From an uncultured Bacteroides sp. (lineage in GTDB: Bacteria; Bacteroidota; Bacteroidia; Bacteroidales; Bacteroidaceae): a stretch of DNA of 64,000 bases. The number at the start of each line of letters is the position of its first letter. Position 1 is the stretch's first letter. The notes under the pieces are model-generated. The model searched no databases. It was not told the origin of the DNA and saw only the letters and a program-made list of their open reading frames with translations. Shown piece after piece: positions 51,463 to 61,274 of the stretch. The stretch is from NCBI GenBank assembly GCA_949289265.1, contig CASENE010000106.1:16669-80668 (forward strand). Direction: 5' to 3'. The position numbers and the translations under genes were made by a program.

Positions 51463-53739
51463 TCAGTTAAAAAGCTCGAAGGTAAACTTACATCCAATCT
51501 CCTTATATCGCCAGTTGGCAAAACTGGCAAATACCCCGAAGTCAAAGACATGCGTGCCTATGCCATAGCCGACTTCCAGGTAAGGCTTCAGATGGGGCAT
51601 AACCAGGGCATTGAGGTAAAGACGTTCGTTCAGTACATATTGGGTGTATTTCATCAGATGCTTCATCAGCAGGAAAGGTGCCTCATACATCCAATGAGCC
51701 CGGAAGTATTCGCGCGAAGAGTTATACCAGCGTCCGTCCAGCAGTTGGAAAACGCCCCCTATCTCGTCATTCCAGCCGACCGGCAAGTTGCGGCGGGAAA
51801 AGTTGGCAAAGTCCACAAAATACAGTTCCTTCTGATTAGTAAACTTACCCCAACCCAATCGGTAGTACAATGTCCGCATCAGTCCGATAGGTATCTGGTG
51901 CTGATAATCCAGCTCAATGCGCTCGTATGTTCCCGAGTTGGGCAGGATGCCCTCAATGCCCCGTTCCCAATCAACCGAAATAGTGGGATAACGGGAATAC
52001 AGGTTTACCTTCCGTTTCCCATTCATGTAATAATATAGCCCGGGCGTCCAAGTCAGCGCGACGCGTGGGGCAAAACTGGTGTAAGCATGCCGGAAACGGT
52101 TCAGAAACGAAGGGTCAAAGGCTTGAATCACCGGCTGACGATTGTCGCTGCCATTCGGAACGGAAATATCGGCAGACTTGACGGGGGGCGTTTCCGGATA
52201 GACAAACTCAAAGCTGGAGCGTTCTGCCTCTTTGCGCCGGTGGATGGACAGACCGACATCCAGAGTCAATCCGTTCACAATCTCCCACGTGTGCCTCAGG
52301 CGGAAATAGAAGTCCTTGAAATAGTCCAGATGTATTTTGTCGAAGTCCAGCACACTGTCGGGTATGGCCTTCAAATCGTCCAAGACATCGCTGCTGTAAA
52401 TCCGGTTGCCGTTGCCGATGTCCATGTGGAGAGCCGCCCTCTTTTCAGGCCAATATTCAAAGTCCGCATTGACCGACCAGTAGAATTCTTTGCGGGTGAA
52501 GTTGTATCCTATTTGGGGAACGATATGCAGCAGCTTGTCGCCCGGAAACAAACAATTGTACTTAAACTGCTGCCGATACGAGATGCCGTTGGAACCGCTA
52601 TAACTGATCAACAGGGGATTGATGAGGGGCGAGAAGCGCACATGCCCCAGCCGGGCCAAGTCCAACGTATAGTTGTTGATGAGCACATCGCCCACTTCTC
52701 CCCAGAATGCCCTGCGTTTGCTCTTATGCTTTTCCTGCCAGCGGATGATGGAATCCTGCCGGTAGAAATCGCTGTAAAGCGTACGCTCGTGGGCAGTCAG
52801 GGGGATGGGGCGCAAGGTGTTCAGAAAGGCCGTATCGCGAACGTAGGCATTGGTGTCGCAACGTAGGACAAACGACGAAGTCAAATCATAGCGGCTCTTC
52901 TCTTTTCCCTCTTTCGTCGGGAAGGAAGTCTTGGGCGTGATTTCCTGATAAGTCACGATTCCCGTATATTGTCCGTCGATTTTGTTGCCCAGCAGGCTGA
53001 ACGAACCATTCACCTGGCAGTCCAGAGGGAGAAACTCGTCGGGCGCGCCCACCCCTCCCATGTGCAGCAGGACTGTGGCCGAATACCACTCGGAGCGGTT
53101 CGTGAAACACATTTCACGGATGCTCCACACATTCTCGGTCACAACCAGATAGCCCGCTATCAGCTGGAAACTCGTATTGCGAGGGATAAAACGAATCTTG
53201 TATTCGCGCTGGTAGTCGGCCCCCCATACAGAGTCCACGCGGTAGGTGTAATATTTGAAGGCGTTCGGCGCCAGCGGGGAGATCAGCTGGTCTCTCAACA
53301 AGGAAGCCGCATATACATTGGTATGAAAATACTCAGGCAGCCGGCTGTCCATCTCCCAGAACTCGGGCGTGGTGCCGGAATAGGCGCGGACGCGGTGGTC
53401 GTAGTTGGCAGGCGATGCATAGTTCAAGTCGCCATAGGCTTCCATCATATACTCGCGCACATCCTTCCGCAAAGGCACGATGGACGGCCAGAAGCGTAAC
53501 AGGAAATTGCGTTTGCGGATATTGATCAGCCCTTTGATATAGAACTGGGCGTTGTACGACTCCACGGCCTGCTCGTACATGGGGGCAAAAGCGATGACCT
53601 GAGATATCAGGGAATCCGCATCCGGAACCTCTTCCTTGTCGGACGGCCTCGAAGAGACTTGCCCCTTGGCAAACAAGCAAGCGGGCAGCAAGATTGCCAT
53701 CAGCCATATGTAGACAGTTCGCATCAACGTTTTTGGCAT
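51463..53739 (-). CDS. DUF5686 outer-membrane protein without the N-terminal domain
   Basis: 758 aa. Signal peptide near the start (MRTVYIWLMAILLPACLFA, from a possible second start at 53724), then directly the DUF5686 periplasmic part and barrel (INIRKRNFLLRFWPSIVPL..., C-terminal GCKFTFELFN). It is a paralogue of the downstream protein but lacks the carboxypeptidase-like domain. The two genes are separated by a degenerate repeat array. A -7 box lies at 53772-53779 on the minus strand. Confidence 0.8.
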   Translation of the reverse strand: MPKTLMRTVYIWLMAILLPACLFAKGQVSSRPSDKEEVPDADSLISQVIAFAPMYEQAVESYNAQFYIKGLINIRKRNFLLRFWPSIVPLRKDVREYMMEAYGDLNYASPANYDHRVRAYSGTTPEFWEMDSRLPEYFHTNVYAASLLRDQLISPLAPNAFKYYTYRVDSVWGADYQREYKIRFIPRNTSFQLIAGYLVVTENVWSIREMCFTNRSEWYSATVLLHMGGVGAPDEFLPLDCQVNGSFSLLGNKIDGQYTGIVTYQEITPKTSFPTKEGKEKSRYDLTSSFVLRCDTNAYVRDTAFLNTLRPIPLTAHERTLYSDFYRQDSIIRWQEKHKSKRRAFWGEVGDVLINNYTLDLARLGHVRFSPLINPLLISYSGSNGISYRQQFKYNCLFPGDKLLHIVPQIGYNFTRKEFYWSVNADFEYWPEKRAALHMDIGNGNRIYSSDVLDDLKAIPDSVLDFDKIHLDYFKDFYFRLRHTWEIVNGLTLDVGLSIHRRKEAERSSFEFVYPETPPVKSADISVPNGSDNRQPVIQAFDPSFLNRFRHAYTSFAPRVALTWTPGLYYYMNGKRKVNLYSRYPTISVDWERGIEGILPNSGTYERIELDYQHQIPIGLMRTLYYRLGWGKFTNQKELYFVDFANFSRRNLPVGWNDEIGGVFQLLDGRWYNSSREYFRAHWMYEAPFLLMKHLMKYTQYVLNERLYLNALVMPHLKPYLEVGYGIGTHVFDFGVFASFANWRYKEIGCKFTFELFN

Positions 53740-53860
53740 TTCTATCTATATAATCTCCAACTCACGGGGGCAAATATACGAAAAGCCAACCGATTCGCGG
53801 TGCTTCCTGTGCGAATTAGTTGGCTAATCTTTTATATTTTTAGCGGGATATCCTTCCTGA

Positions 53861-54036
53861 CTTTATACGCTACAATGTCGGACCTTATACGTTATAATGT
53901 CGAACCTTATACGTTATAATGTCCCACCTTGTACGTTATAATGTCCCACCTTGTACGTTATAATGTCGGACATAGTGCGTATCTATGTCCAACATAGTGC
54001 GTATTTATGTCAGACATAGTGCGTATTAAGGTCGCT
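53861..54036. repeat. Tandem array, eight units of 22 bp in two subtypes
   Basis: Units start every 22 bp from 53861. Units 1-5 have core CTTATACGTTATAATGTC with the dyad TTATA-CGT-TATAA; units 6-8 have core CATAGTGCGTATCTATGTC with the dyad CATAG...CTATG. So the array switches unit type at 53971 but keeps the phase. It lies in the 344-bp gap between the DUF5686 and DUF1015 genes; the rest of the gap shows only the promoter box at 53772. Confidence 0.9.
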
Positions 54037-54083
54037 TCCCCGGTATGCGTACAATCCGGAGAGGGAAGCGCCGCATGAGCTGT

Positions 54084-55334
54084 TCACTCCAACTTGTGGA
54101 TGACAAGGCCGGAACGAAGTTTGGGCTCGAACCAGGTGGTTTTGGGCGGCATGATTTCGCCGGCGTCGGCAATGCGCATGAGTTGCTGCATGCTGACGGG
54201 GTAGAGGGCCAGCGCCAGTGCCATCTCGCCTGAGTCGACACGGCGTCGCAGTTCTTCCAGCCCGCGAATGCCGCCTACGAAATCAATGCGCGGGTCGGTG
54301 CGCAAATCGGTAATGCCCAATAAGTCATGCAGGATGTAGCGGGAGGAGATAGTCACGTCCAGCCCCAAGAGCGGGTGGGTATCGTCGTAGGTGTCCGGAT
54401 GTGCCTCCAGGCGATACCAGTGGCCGGTGAGGTACAGGGAGAAGACATGCGGCTTGTCTGGCCGGTAGGGTTCGGCTGTGCCCCGGTCTTCCACCACGAA
54501 GTGCGTGGCAAGGGCGTCCAGCAGCTGCGCCGGCGTCAATCCGTTCAGGTCGCGCACCACGCGGTTGTAGTCGATGATGGTAAGTTGTCCGGCCGGGAAG
54601 CACACGGCCATGAAGTAATTGTATTCTTCCGTGCCCTGATGGTTGGGGTTCTGCCGGGCACGCTCGGCGCCGACCAAGGCTGCGGCAGCGGTGCGGTGAT
54701 GTCCGTCGGCAATATAGAGGGCTGGCATGTGGGCGAATACCTCGGTGATGGCACGAATGTCGGATGCGTCGCTGATGACCCAGAAGCGATGTCCAAACCC
54801 GTCGTCCGGAGCCGTGAAGCTGTATTCCGGTTCGTCGGCGGTATATTTGGCCACCAGCGCGTCAAGCGACGGTTCGTCGGGATAGGCCAGGAATACGGGC
54901 TCGATGTTGGCGCCGGTTGCTCGCACGTGTTGCATCCGGTCTTCTTCCTTGGCCCGGCGCGTCAGCTCGTGGCGGCGTATGACTCCATCCATGTAGTCGG
55001 GCACATACGCGCAGACAACAAGGCCATATTGCGTTTTCCCATTCATGGTCTGGGCATATATATAATAATGTTCGTCGGCATCCTGACGCAGCCAGCCTTC
55101 TTGCTGAAAGCGGGCAAAGTTGGCTGCGGCCTGACGGTAAACGCGCGGGTCGTGTTCGTCAGTGCCAGGAGGGAAATCTATTTCCGGACGGATGATGTGG
55201 TAGAGAGACATCGGATTGTCTGCTGCCTCCATGCGCGCCTCGTCAGAGTTTAGCACGTCGTAAGGGCGGGAAGCAATGCGTTGCACCAATTCGCGGGGAG
55301 GTCTTATGCCGCGGAAGGGTTTGATGGTTGCCAT
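54084..55334 (-). CDS. DUF1015 family protein
   Basis: 416 aa, soluble. Typical DUF1015 start MATIKPFRGIRPP...VASRPYDVL, then HHRTAAA (here ADGHHRTAAAA) and the C-terminal metal/phosphate-like residues. It is the third gene of a serC-serA-DUF1015 run, an association known in Bacteroidetes and Clostridia. Function unproven; proposed to bind a serine-derived phosphate compound. Start fixed by a -7 box TACCTTTG at 55361-55368 (minus), so it may also be transcribed alone. Confidence 0.85.
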   Translation of the reverse strand: MATIKPFRGIRPPRELVQRIASRPYDVLNSDEARMEAADNPMSLYHIIRPEIDFPPGTDEHDPRVYRQAAANFARFQQEGWLRQDADEHYYIYAQTMNGKTQYGLVVCAYVPDYMDGVIRRHELTRRAKEEDRMQHVRATGANIEPVFLAYPDEPSLDALVAKYTADEPEYSFTAPDDGFGHRFWVISDASDIRAITEVFAHMPALYIADGHHRTAAAALVGAERARQNPNHQGTEEYNYFMAVCFPAGQLTIIDYNRVVRDLNGLTPAQLLDALATHFVVEDRGTAEPYRPDKPHVFSLYLTGHWYRLEAHPDTYDDTHPLLGLDVTISSRYILHDLLGITDLRTDPRIDFVGGIRGLEELRRRVDSGEMALALALYPVSMQQLMRIADAGEIMPPKTTWFEPKLRSGLVIHKLE

Positions 55335-55490
55335 AATGAAGTTCTTTTTTACTGGTTTAACAAAGGTATAGTGCCTGTCCTTTCGGGTATAACTCAGCGC
55401 ATGGCTGGTGTCCAAAGACGGCAGGGGCGTTTTGTGGAGAGTCGTCCTTCCCTCCGGGCGGGAAGGGAAGGACAACAACACGATTTCACT

Positions 55491-56414
55491 TTAAGGGTTG
55501 ACGCGGAAACGTTCGCATCCGTCACGGAAATAGGTCACGATCTGGCGTGCTGCTGCAATACCGGCATTGATATTGGCCTCGGCTGTTTGCGCACCCATTT
55601 TCTTGGGCGTGGCAAAATAACGGCCGGGAGCTTTGGCTTGGATGTCGGCTTCTTGAGCGGGGCGTATGTCTGTGACGTACTTCAAATCGGGTCGGGCATC
55701 AAGCACAGAAATAAGTCCGTCTTCGTCAATTACTTCGCGTCGGGCCGTATTCACCAGGATGGCTCCTTTGGGCAGCAGGCCGATAAGGTGCTGGCCGATG
55801 GAACGCACGGTTTCCGGAGTGGCCGGTATATGGATGGACACGACGTTGGAAGTGGAATACAAATCGTCGGTGGTGGCAACAGGGGTAACGCCGTCTTGCT
55901 TCATTGCTTCAATAGCAGCGGGGAAAGCGTCATAAGCCTGAATCTTCATGCCGAATCCGCGTGCGATGCGTGCCACGTTGCGTCCCACATTGCCGTAGGC
56001 GTGTATTCCCAGGGTTTTGCCCCGCAATTCCGTACCAGAAGTCCCGTCATACATGTTGCGGGCGGCCATGACCATAAGTCCCATGGCGAGTTCCGCCACC
56101 GCGTTGGCGTTTTGTCCCGGCGTGTTCATCACGCATATGCCATGAGCCGTAGCGGCTTTGAGGTCGACATTGTCGTATCCGGCTCCTGCCCGTACGACGA
56201 TACGAAGGCGAGGAGCGGCGGCCATGACCTCTTCATCGATGACGTCGCTGCGAATGATAAGAGCATCGGCATCGGCCACGGCTTTCAGCAAGGTTTCTTT
56301 GTTGCCGTATTTTTCCAGCAAGGCCAGCTGATGGCCTGCTGCTTCTATTTCGTTACGTATGCCCTCCACTGCAACGGGAGCAAAGGGCTTGTCGGTTGCT
56401 ACTAATATTTTCAT
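55491..56414 (-). CDS. serA: D-3-phosphoglycerate dehydrogenase, short form
   Basis: 307 aa. First step of serine synthesis. NAD-binding loop GIHAYGNVGRN, catalytic Arg region VNTARREVID, and a C-terminal TPKKMGAQTAEAN. The ACT regulatory domain of long SerA is absent, so feedback control may sit in SerB's ACT domains. It follows serC by 132 bp, a gap with two hairpins (TGCATCC...GGATGCA at 56442-56465 and GGTGAGGG...CCCTCACC at 56487-56530). Confidence 0.92.
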   Translation of the reverse strand: MKILVATDKPFAPVAVEGIRNEIEAAGHQLALLEKYGNKETLLKAVADADALIIRSDVIDEEVMAAAPRLRIVVRAGAGYDNVDLKAATAHGICVMNTPGQNANAVAELAMGLMVMAARNMYDGTSGTELRGKTLGIHAYGNVGRNVARIARGFGMKIQAYDAFPAAIEAMKQDGVTPVATTDDLYSTSNVVSIHIPATPETVRSIGQHLIGLLPKGAILVNTARREVIDEDGLISVLDARPDLKYVTDIRPAQEADIQAKAPGRYFATPKKMGAQTAEANINAGIAAARQIVTYFRDGCERFRVNP

Positions 56415-56546
56415 ATCTATACCTGTTTATTGTTGGGGTGCTGCATCCGATAGGTAAGGGATGCAACAGGAAATAAATGTGGAGTGGGTGAGGGGGGCGG
56501 TCTTTCCCGGAAATGCCCATTCCCTCACCTCAGGCCGTTTGGAGCA

Positions 56547-57614
56547 TCAGTGCTGACGTTCATAGTCGCGCATGCAGTCAATAAGAGCCTGCACGCTTTC
56601 ACGAGGCATCGCATTGTAGCACGAAGCGCGGAATCCGCCTACTGAGCGATGTCCCTTGATGCCGACCATGCCTCGCGAAGTGGCGAACTGGAGGAAATCG
56701 GCCTCTAACTCGCGATATTCGGGCGACATGACGAAACAGATGTTCATGCGGGAGCGGTCTTCTGCGGCTGCTGTGCCCTGGAAAAGTTTGTTGCGGTCTA
56801 TTTCAGCATACAACATGTCGGCACGTTCGATGGCTCTACGTTCCATTTCGGGAATGCCGCCTTGAGCCTTGAGCCAGCGGAGCGTTTGCAGTGCTGCATA
56901 AATGGGCACTACCGGCGGGGTGTTGAACATACTGCCGGCATCCACATGGGTCTTATAGTTCAACATCGTAGGAATCTGGCGGCTCACCTTGCCCAGCGCG
57001 TCGTCTTTGACAATGACGAACGTAACGCCTGCGGGAGCCAGATTCTTTTGCGCGCCTCCATAAATGCAGATATACTTGCTTACATCCACCGGGCGGGAGA
57101 AAATATCCGATGACATATCTCCTACCAAAGGTACGTTTACATCGGGATCTTTCCGCAATTCCGTACCGAAGATGGTATTGTTTGTAGTGATGTGGAAATA
57201 GTCTGCATCGGCAGGAACGGTGTATCCCTTAGGTATATATGTATAATTGTCCTCAGCCGACGATGCCACCTCTACCACTTCGCCAAAGCCCTTGGCTTCC
57301 TTCATGGCCTTTTTGGCCCACGTACCGGTGTTGAGGTATGCGGCCTTATGCTCCAGGAAATTATAGGGAACCATGCAGAACTCGAGGCTGGCGCCACCAC
57401 CCAGGAAAAGGACTGAATATCCGTCAGGAATGCCGAGCAGTTCCTTGAACAAGGCTCGTGCTTCATCGACCACGGGCTGAAAGTCTTTGGCACGATGGCT
57501 GATTTCCATCAGTGATAATCCGGAGCCATTGTAGTCCAAGATGGCTTGCGCTGTTTTTTCTATCACTTCGCGTGGAAGGATAGAGGGTCCGGCATTGAAA
57601 TTATGCTTCTTCAT
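56547..57614 (-). CDS. serC: Phosphoserine aminotransferase
   Basis: 355 aa PLP enzyme making phosphoserine from 3-phosphohydroxypyruvate and glutamate. It starts [17 protein letters not shown], has [10 protein letters not shown] and the PLP lysine in [12 protein letters not shown], and ends with [14 protein letters not shown]. First gene of the serine run. Confidence 0.95.
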   Translation of the reverse strand: MKKHNFNAGPSILPREVIEKTAQAILDYNGSGLSLMEISHRAKDFQPVVDEARALFKELLGIPDGYSVLFLGGGASLEFCMVPYNFLEHKAAYLNTGTWAKKAMKEAKGFGEVVEVASSAEDNYTYIPKGYTVPADADYFHITTNNTIFGTELRKDPDVNVPLVGDMSSDIFSRPVDVSKYICIYGGAQKNLAPAGVTFVIVKDDALGKVSRQIPTMLNYKTHVDAGSMFNTPPVVPIYAALQTLRWLKAQGGIPEMERRAIERADMLYAEIDRNKLFQGTAAAEDRSRMNICFVMSPEYRELEADFLQFATSRGMVGIKGHRSVGGFRASCYNAMPRESVQALIDCMRDYERQH

Positions 57615-57797
57615 AAGAAAAATGTTTTAAAGTTATACATTCCATTCTTTGTCGGTTGCAATTACGACAAGGCGAAATTACAGAAATATTTCCGCACTAC
57701 CAATCTTTCCTTCTATTTTTTCTGTCCACCCCCTTTTTCTTCTTTCATTTTATTGAGAAAACGATGCTAAGAGGTGCCAATATGTTATGTGGAGATA

Positions 57798-59144
57798 TCA
57801 AAGTGCCTCCTCGATGCGGGTTTTTACCCCTTTTATTTTTTCTCCTTGCACCAGGCGGAGTACTTGCCTCAAACGTTCACGACGGACGGCGGCCAATGAA
57901 AAGTGAGGAAGGACATCCACACGCCCCAGCTCGTTGCGGTTCAAGCCCCCTTTCTTACAGAGGAAGCCTACGACATCCGCGCGGCTCAGTTTGTCTTTTT
58001 TCCCCTTACCTATATATATAGTACCCCATATCGGACGGGCAATAGGCGGCAAAGATGCGGGTAGTGTCACTTCCCTGATTTCGTCGGGCACCCAGTCCGG
58101 ACATGCTTCGTCGGGGCCCAACAAGACATAAGAGTTGCCTGCCGCATCCCAACGGGCTGTCCGGCCATTGCGGTGGATAAACGCTTCTGGCGAAGAAGGC
58201 AAATGATAGTGGATGACGTTCTCCACTCCTTCTATATCCAGTCCTCTTGCCGCCAGATCGGTGGAAATCAGCACGGGAAGGGTGCCATTGCAAAATTTGT
58301 ATAGCGTTCGCTCACGTTCGTCTTGCTCCATGCCGCCATGGAAAGCCCCGCAACAGACCTTCCGTTCGCGCAGGAAGCAGGCAATGCGGTCTACGCTCTC
58401 CCGATAATTGGCAAAGACCAGGGTGGGGGAGGCTCCCAACGTGCAGAGCAGGGCGAAGAGCGTTTCCAGTTTGTCTTTTTGAGGAGAGCGAACCAGACTC
58501 AACCCCAACCGGCTTTCCCCGGCATCTTCTTTGTGCAGGAAATCCAGACGCGCCGTGCTCTCCCAACTGCCGGAAAGCCCTACGAAACGGGGAATCTGTT
58601 CGGCATCGGTAGCCGAGAGCAACACGCGTCGATGCAGCCCGGGCAGGGAGGCCAAAATCTCTTCCATCTCGTCTTGAAAACCCAGCTCCAGGCATTTGTC
58701 AAACTCGTCAATAATCAGTGTGCAGACAGCGGAGACATCCACATTGCCTTTCCGCAAATGGTCTCCCAGACGGCCCGGCGTCGCGACAAGCAGGGCAGGC
58801 CGGAGGGCACGCATCTGCCTGTGCTCGTCCATCGTGGGACGCCCCCCGTAACAACTCACCACGCCGAACGGGGTGCCCATCGAGCGGAACACCTGTTCCG
58901 TCTGCCGGGCCAGTTCACGCGACGGGGTCAGCACGATGGCCTGCACCTCCTGGCAGTCCGGCTTCAACGTTTGCGACAGCGGAAGCAGATAGGCCAGGGT
59001 CTTGCCAGTACCGGTGGGAGAGAGGAGTACAAGGTCGCGATTCGTATTCCACGCCTGCCGCATGGCCTCTTGCATGGGAGTGAGAGCCTGAATGCCCAGG
59101 TGAAGGAGAATGTCGGAAACGGTCGCAGGGGCGGTTGTCGTCAT
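57798..59144 (-). CDS. DEAD-box RNA helicase, DbpA-like
   Basis: 448 aa. Q motif LTPMQEAM, motif I SPTGTGKT, Ia PSRELARQ, motif II DEFD (instead of DEAD), motif III SATD, and VI RNGRTARWDA (usually HRxGRxxR). A C-terminal RNA-binding part (LSRADVVGFLCKKGGLNRNELGRVDVLPHFSLAAV) recalls DbpA. Probably ribosome assembly. The open frame goes to 59261, but the promoter at 59176-59207 fixes the start at 59144. Confidence 0.85.
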   Translation of the reverse strand: MTTTAPATVSDILLHLGIQALTPMQEAMRQAWNTNRDLVLLSPTGTGKTLAYLLPLSQTLKPDCQEVQAIVLTPSRELARQTEQVFRSMGTPFGVVSCYGGRPTMDEHRQMRALRPALLVATPGRLGDHLRKGNVDVSAVCTLIIDEFDKCLELGFQDEMEEILASLPGLHRRVLLSATDAEQIPRFVGLSGSWESTARLDFLHKEDAGESRLGLSLVRSPQKDKLETLFALLCTLGASPTLVFANYRESVDRIACFLRERKVCCGAFHGGMEQDERERTLYKFCNGTLPVLISTDLAARGLDIEGVENVIHYHLPSSPEAFIHRNGRTARWDAAGNSYVLLGPDEACPDWVPDEIREVTLPASLPPIARPIWGTIYIGKGKKDKLSRADVVGFLCKKGGLNRNELGRVDVLPHFSLAAVRRERLRQVLRLVQGEKIKGVKTRIEEAL

Positions 59145-59175
59145 ACGCGGTATATATTTTAGATTAGATGCAGGA

Positions 59176-59207
59176 CAAAGATACGTTTCCGTCGCGTCAT
59201 GGCCAAA
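59176..59207 (-). promoter_or_regulatory. Promoter of the helicase gene
   Basis: Minus strand TTTG (plus CAAA 59204-59207), 20 bp, TATCTTTG (plus CAAAGATA 59176-59183). Confidence 0.7.
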
Positions 59208-59312
59208 CAAAGGACGGAGAAAAATACATGCACCAGGGAGATTAACGGCTGCGGGATGCAAAAGCGGATGTTCCGACCTGTCATCGGCATGAATCCGGAA
59301 ACGATTGTTATT

Positions 59313-59411
59313 CAGCGTTTAGTGGGACTTAAGTCCCCGGTAGCTGGCATAGTATCTCCCGGCAACTGGGACTATAACGCCCGGTCGCTGGAAGTATATT
59401 GCCCGGTCAAG
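59313..59411 (+). repeat. Dispersed 99-bp element, family 1, copy D
   Basis: Head CAGCGTTTAGT (59313-59323) and four 22-bp units at 59324, 59346, 59368 and 59390; core of unit 3 ACTATAACGCCCGGTCGCT. It ends in TCAAGCGGTTTTAAAG (59407-59422), which is the reverse complement of the outer flank of copy B. It lies in the 396-bp gap between the divergent helicase and Nif3 genes; the rest of the gap holds the promoters. Confidence 0.9.
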
Positions 59412-59489
59412 CGGTTTTAAAGAGCAGAAAAGCCAGCCTTCGTTACGCGGAAAAGCCGTATCGCAAAACATAGTTTTCGCAGTGAATCA

Positions 59490-59521
59490 TTTCGTGAATC
59501 CATATTTTTTCCCTACCTTTG
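59490..59521 (+). promoter_or_regulatory. Promoter of the Nif3-like gene
   Basis: TTTC (59490-59493), 20 bp, TACCTTTG (59514-59521), 20 bp before the ATG. Confidence 0.65.
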
Positions 59522-59540
59522 CAACAAATTTGCTGACGCA

Positions 59541-60323
59541 ATGAAAATTAAGGAAATCATCGCAGCCCTTGAACGATTTGCGCCCCTGCCCCTACAAGAC
59601 GGATTTGACAATGCCGGATTGCAGACGGGACTGACAGAGGTGCACGCCACAGGGGCTTTGTTGTGTCTGGACCTTACCGAAGACGTCGTCGACGAGGCTA
59701 TTGATGCAGGTTTCAACCTCATTGTAGCTCATCATCCCGTCTTGTTTCACGGAGTAAAGAGCCTGACCGGCAAAAACTACGTGGAACGTTGTCTGATGAA
59801 GGCCATTCGGAACGACATCGCCATCTATGCGGCTCATACCAATCTGGACAACACATGCGGCGGGGTCAACTATAAGATGGCGGAAAAGATAGGACTGAAA
59901 GAGGTGCGCTTCTTGCAACCGCTCGAAAGCGGACAGCAGGGTGGGGCAGGTGTCATTGGGGTTTTGGACCACCGCGAAGATGCGATGACCTTTCTCCGGC
60001 GACTTAAAACTGCATTCGGGGCGGAGTGTCTCAAGCACAGCCGTTTGTCGGGGCAGGACGTTCAAACCGTTGCTTTGTGCGGAGGAGCCGGAGCGTTTCT
60101 CATTCCCCGGGCCATTCAGGAAGGAGCGGACGTATTTGTGACCGGCGAAATCAAGTATCACGAATTCTTCGGACACGACAAGGATATTCTCTTGGTCGCC
60201 CTTGGGCACTACGAAAGCGAGCAATATACGACAGAAATCTTTGAAACCATCATTCGGGAAGTGGCACCCGCGCTGACCGTGCGCCGGACGCAGGTGAACA
60301 CCAATCCCATCCAATATTTATAA
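59541..60323 (+). CDS. Nif3-like dinuclear metal-centre protein
   Basis: 260 aa. Metal ligands in IVAHHPVLFHG, AAHTNLDNT and the C-terminal GHYESEQYTTE. This is the short YbgI-like form without the central PII-like insertion found in about 370-aa homologues. Possibly a GTP cyclohydrolase-like or hydrolase activity; not established. It is followed after 24 bp by the zinc-ribbon gene, a conserved pair. Confidence 0.9.
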   Translation: MKIKEIIAALERFAPLPLQDGFDNAGLQTGLTEVHATGALLCLDLTEDVVDEAIDAGFNLIVAHHPVLFHGVKSLTGKNYVERCLMKAIRNDIAIYAAHTNLDNTCGGVNYKMAEKIGLKEVRFLQPLESGQQGGAGVIGVLDHREDAMTFLRRLKTAFGAECLKHSRLSGQDVQTVALCGGAGAFLIPRAIQEGADVFVTGEIKYHEFFGHDKDILLVALGHYESEQYTTEIFETIIREVAPALTVRRTQVNTNPIQYL

Positions 60324-60347
60324 GAACTTATAATACTATAAAAGAAT

Positions 60348-61181
60348 ATGGCTACTACAACGAAAGAAGCAAAAAAGAACCAACAGGATTTGACAGTAGA
60401 ACAGAAACTGAAGGCCTTGTATCAATTGCAGACGATGCTGTCGAAAATTGATGAAATCAAGACATTGCGTGGCGAATTACCTTTGGAGGTGCAAGACCTG
60501 GAAGACGAAATAGCCGGTCTGAACACCCGCATCGAAAGGCTGAAAACTGAGATTGCAGAACTGAAGACCTCCATTGCCGGCAAGAAGGTGGAAATAGAAG
60601 CAGCAAAGACTTCCGTGGCTAAATATAAAGAACAGCAGGACAATGTGCGCAACAATCGCGAATATGATTTTCTCAGCAAGGAAATAGAATTCCAGACACT
60701 GGAAATTGAGCTTTGCGAGAAGCGCATCCGCGAGTTCACAGACCAGCAGAATGACAAGCAGAATGAAGTGGAAAAATGCACAGAAAAGCTGGAAGAACGC
60801 TCTAAAGACCTGGAAGCTAAGAAGAACGAGCTGGATGAAATCGTGGCTGAGACGAAACAGGAAGAAGAAAAACTGCGTGACAAGGCCAAGGAATTGGAAA
60901 CCAAAATCGAACCTCGCTTGCTCCAGTCCTTCAAACGCATCCGCAAGAACTCGCGCAATGGCTTGGGCATCGTCTATGTTCAGCGTGATGCCTGCGGAGG
61001 CTGTTTCAACAAAATCCCGCCTCAGCGTCAGTTGGATATTCGTTCGCGCAAAAAAATCATTGTATGCGAATATTGCGGCCGCATCATGATTGACCCTGAA
61101 CTGGCCGGCGTAGTGGCAGAAAACAAACCGGAAGCAGCCAAAGACAAACCGACCCGCAGACGGAGAATTACAAACGAATAA
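60348..61181 (+). CDS. Coiled-coil zinc-ribbon protein
   Basis: 277 aa. A long coiled coil (about residues 30-195, Glu/Lys-rich) and a C-terminal zinc ribbon with CGGC (in RDACGGCFNK) and CEYC (IVCEYCGRIM). Same architecture as the CT398/DUF164 family, which in Chlamydia binds RNA polymerase or secretion components. Downstream of the Nif3-like gene in one unit, closed by a terminator. Confidence 0.88.
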   Translation: MATTTKEAKKNQQDLTVEQKLKALYQLQTMLSKIDEIKTLRGELPLEVQDLEDEIAGLNTRIERLKTEIAELKTSIAGKKVEIEAAKTSVAKYKEQQDNVRNNREYDFLSKEIEFQTLEIELCEKRIREFTDQQNDKQNEVEKCTEKLEERSKDLEAKKNELDEIVAETKQEEEKLRDKAKELETKIEPRLLQSFKRIRKNSRNGLGIVYVQRDACGGCFNKIPPQRQLDIRSRKKIIVCEYCGRIMIDPELAGVVAENKPEAAKDKPTRRRRITNE

Positions 61182-61201
61182 ACTTTGCCAAACCATACTG
61201 G

Positions 61202-61254
61202 AAATCTGAGGATAAGCGTTGTTCTTCCCAAACGCATATCCTCAGATTTTGTTT
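61202..61254 (+). terminator. Terminator of the Nif3 / zinc-ribbon unit
   Basis: AAATCTGAGGATA (61202-61214) pairs with TATCCTCAGATTT (61237-61249), with GCGTT/AACGC inside, then TGTTT. The A-run on the other side lets it serve the convergent gene too. Confidence 0.85.
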
Positions 61255-61274
61255 CATGCGGTCGTGTCTTCAGA

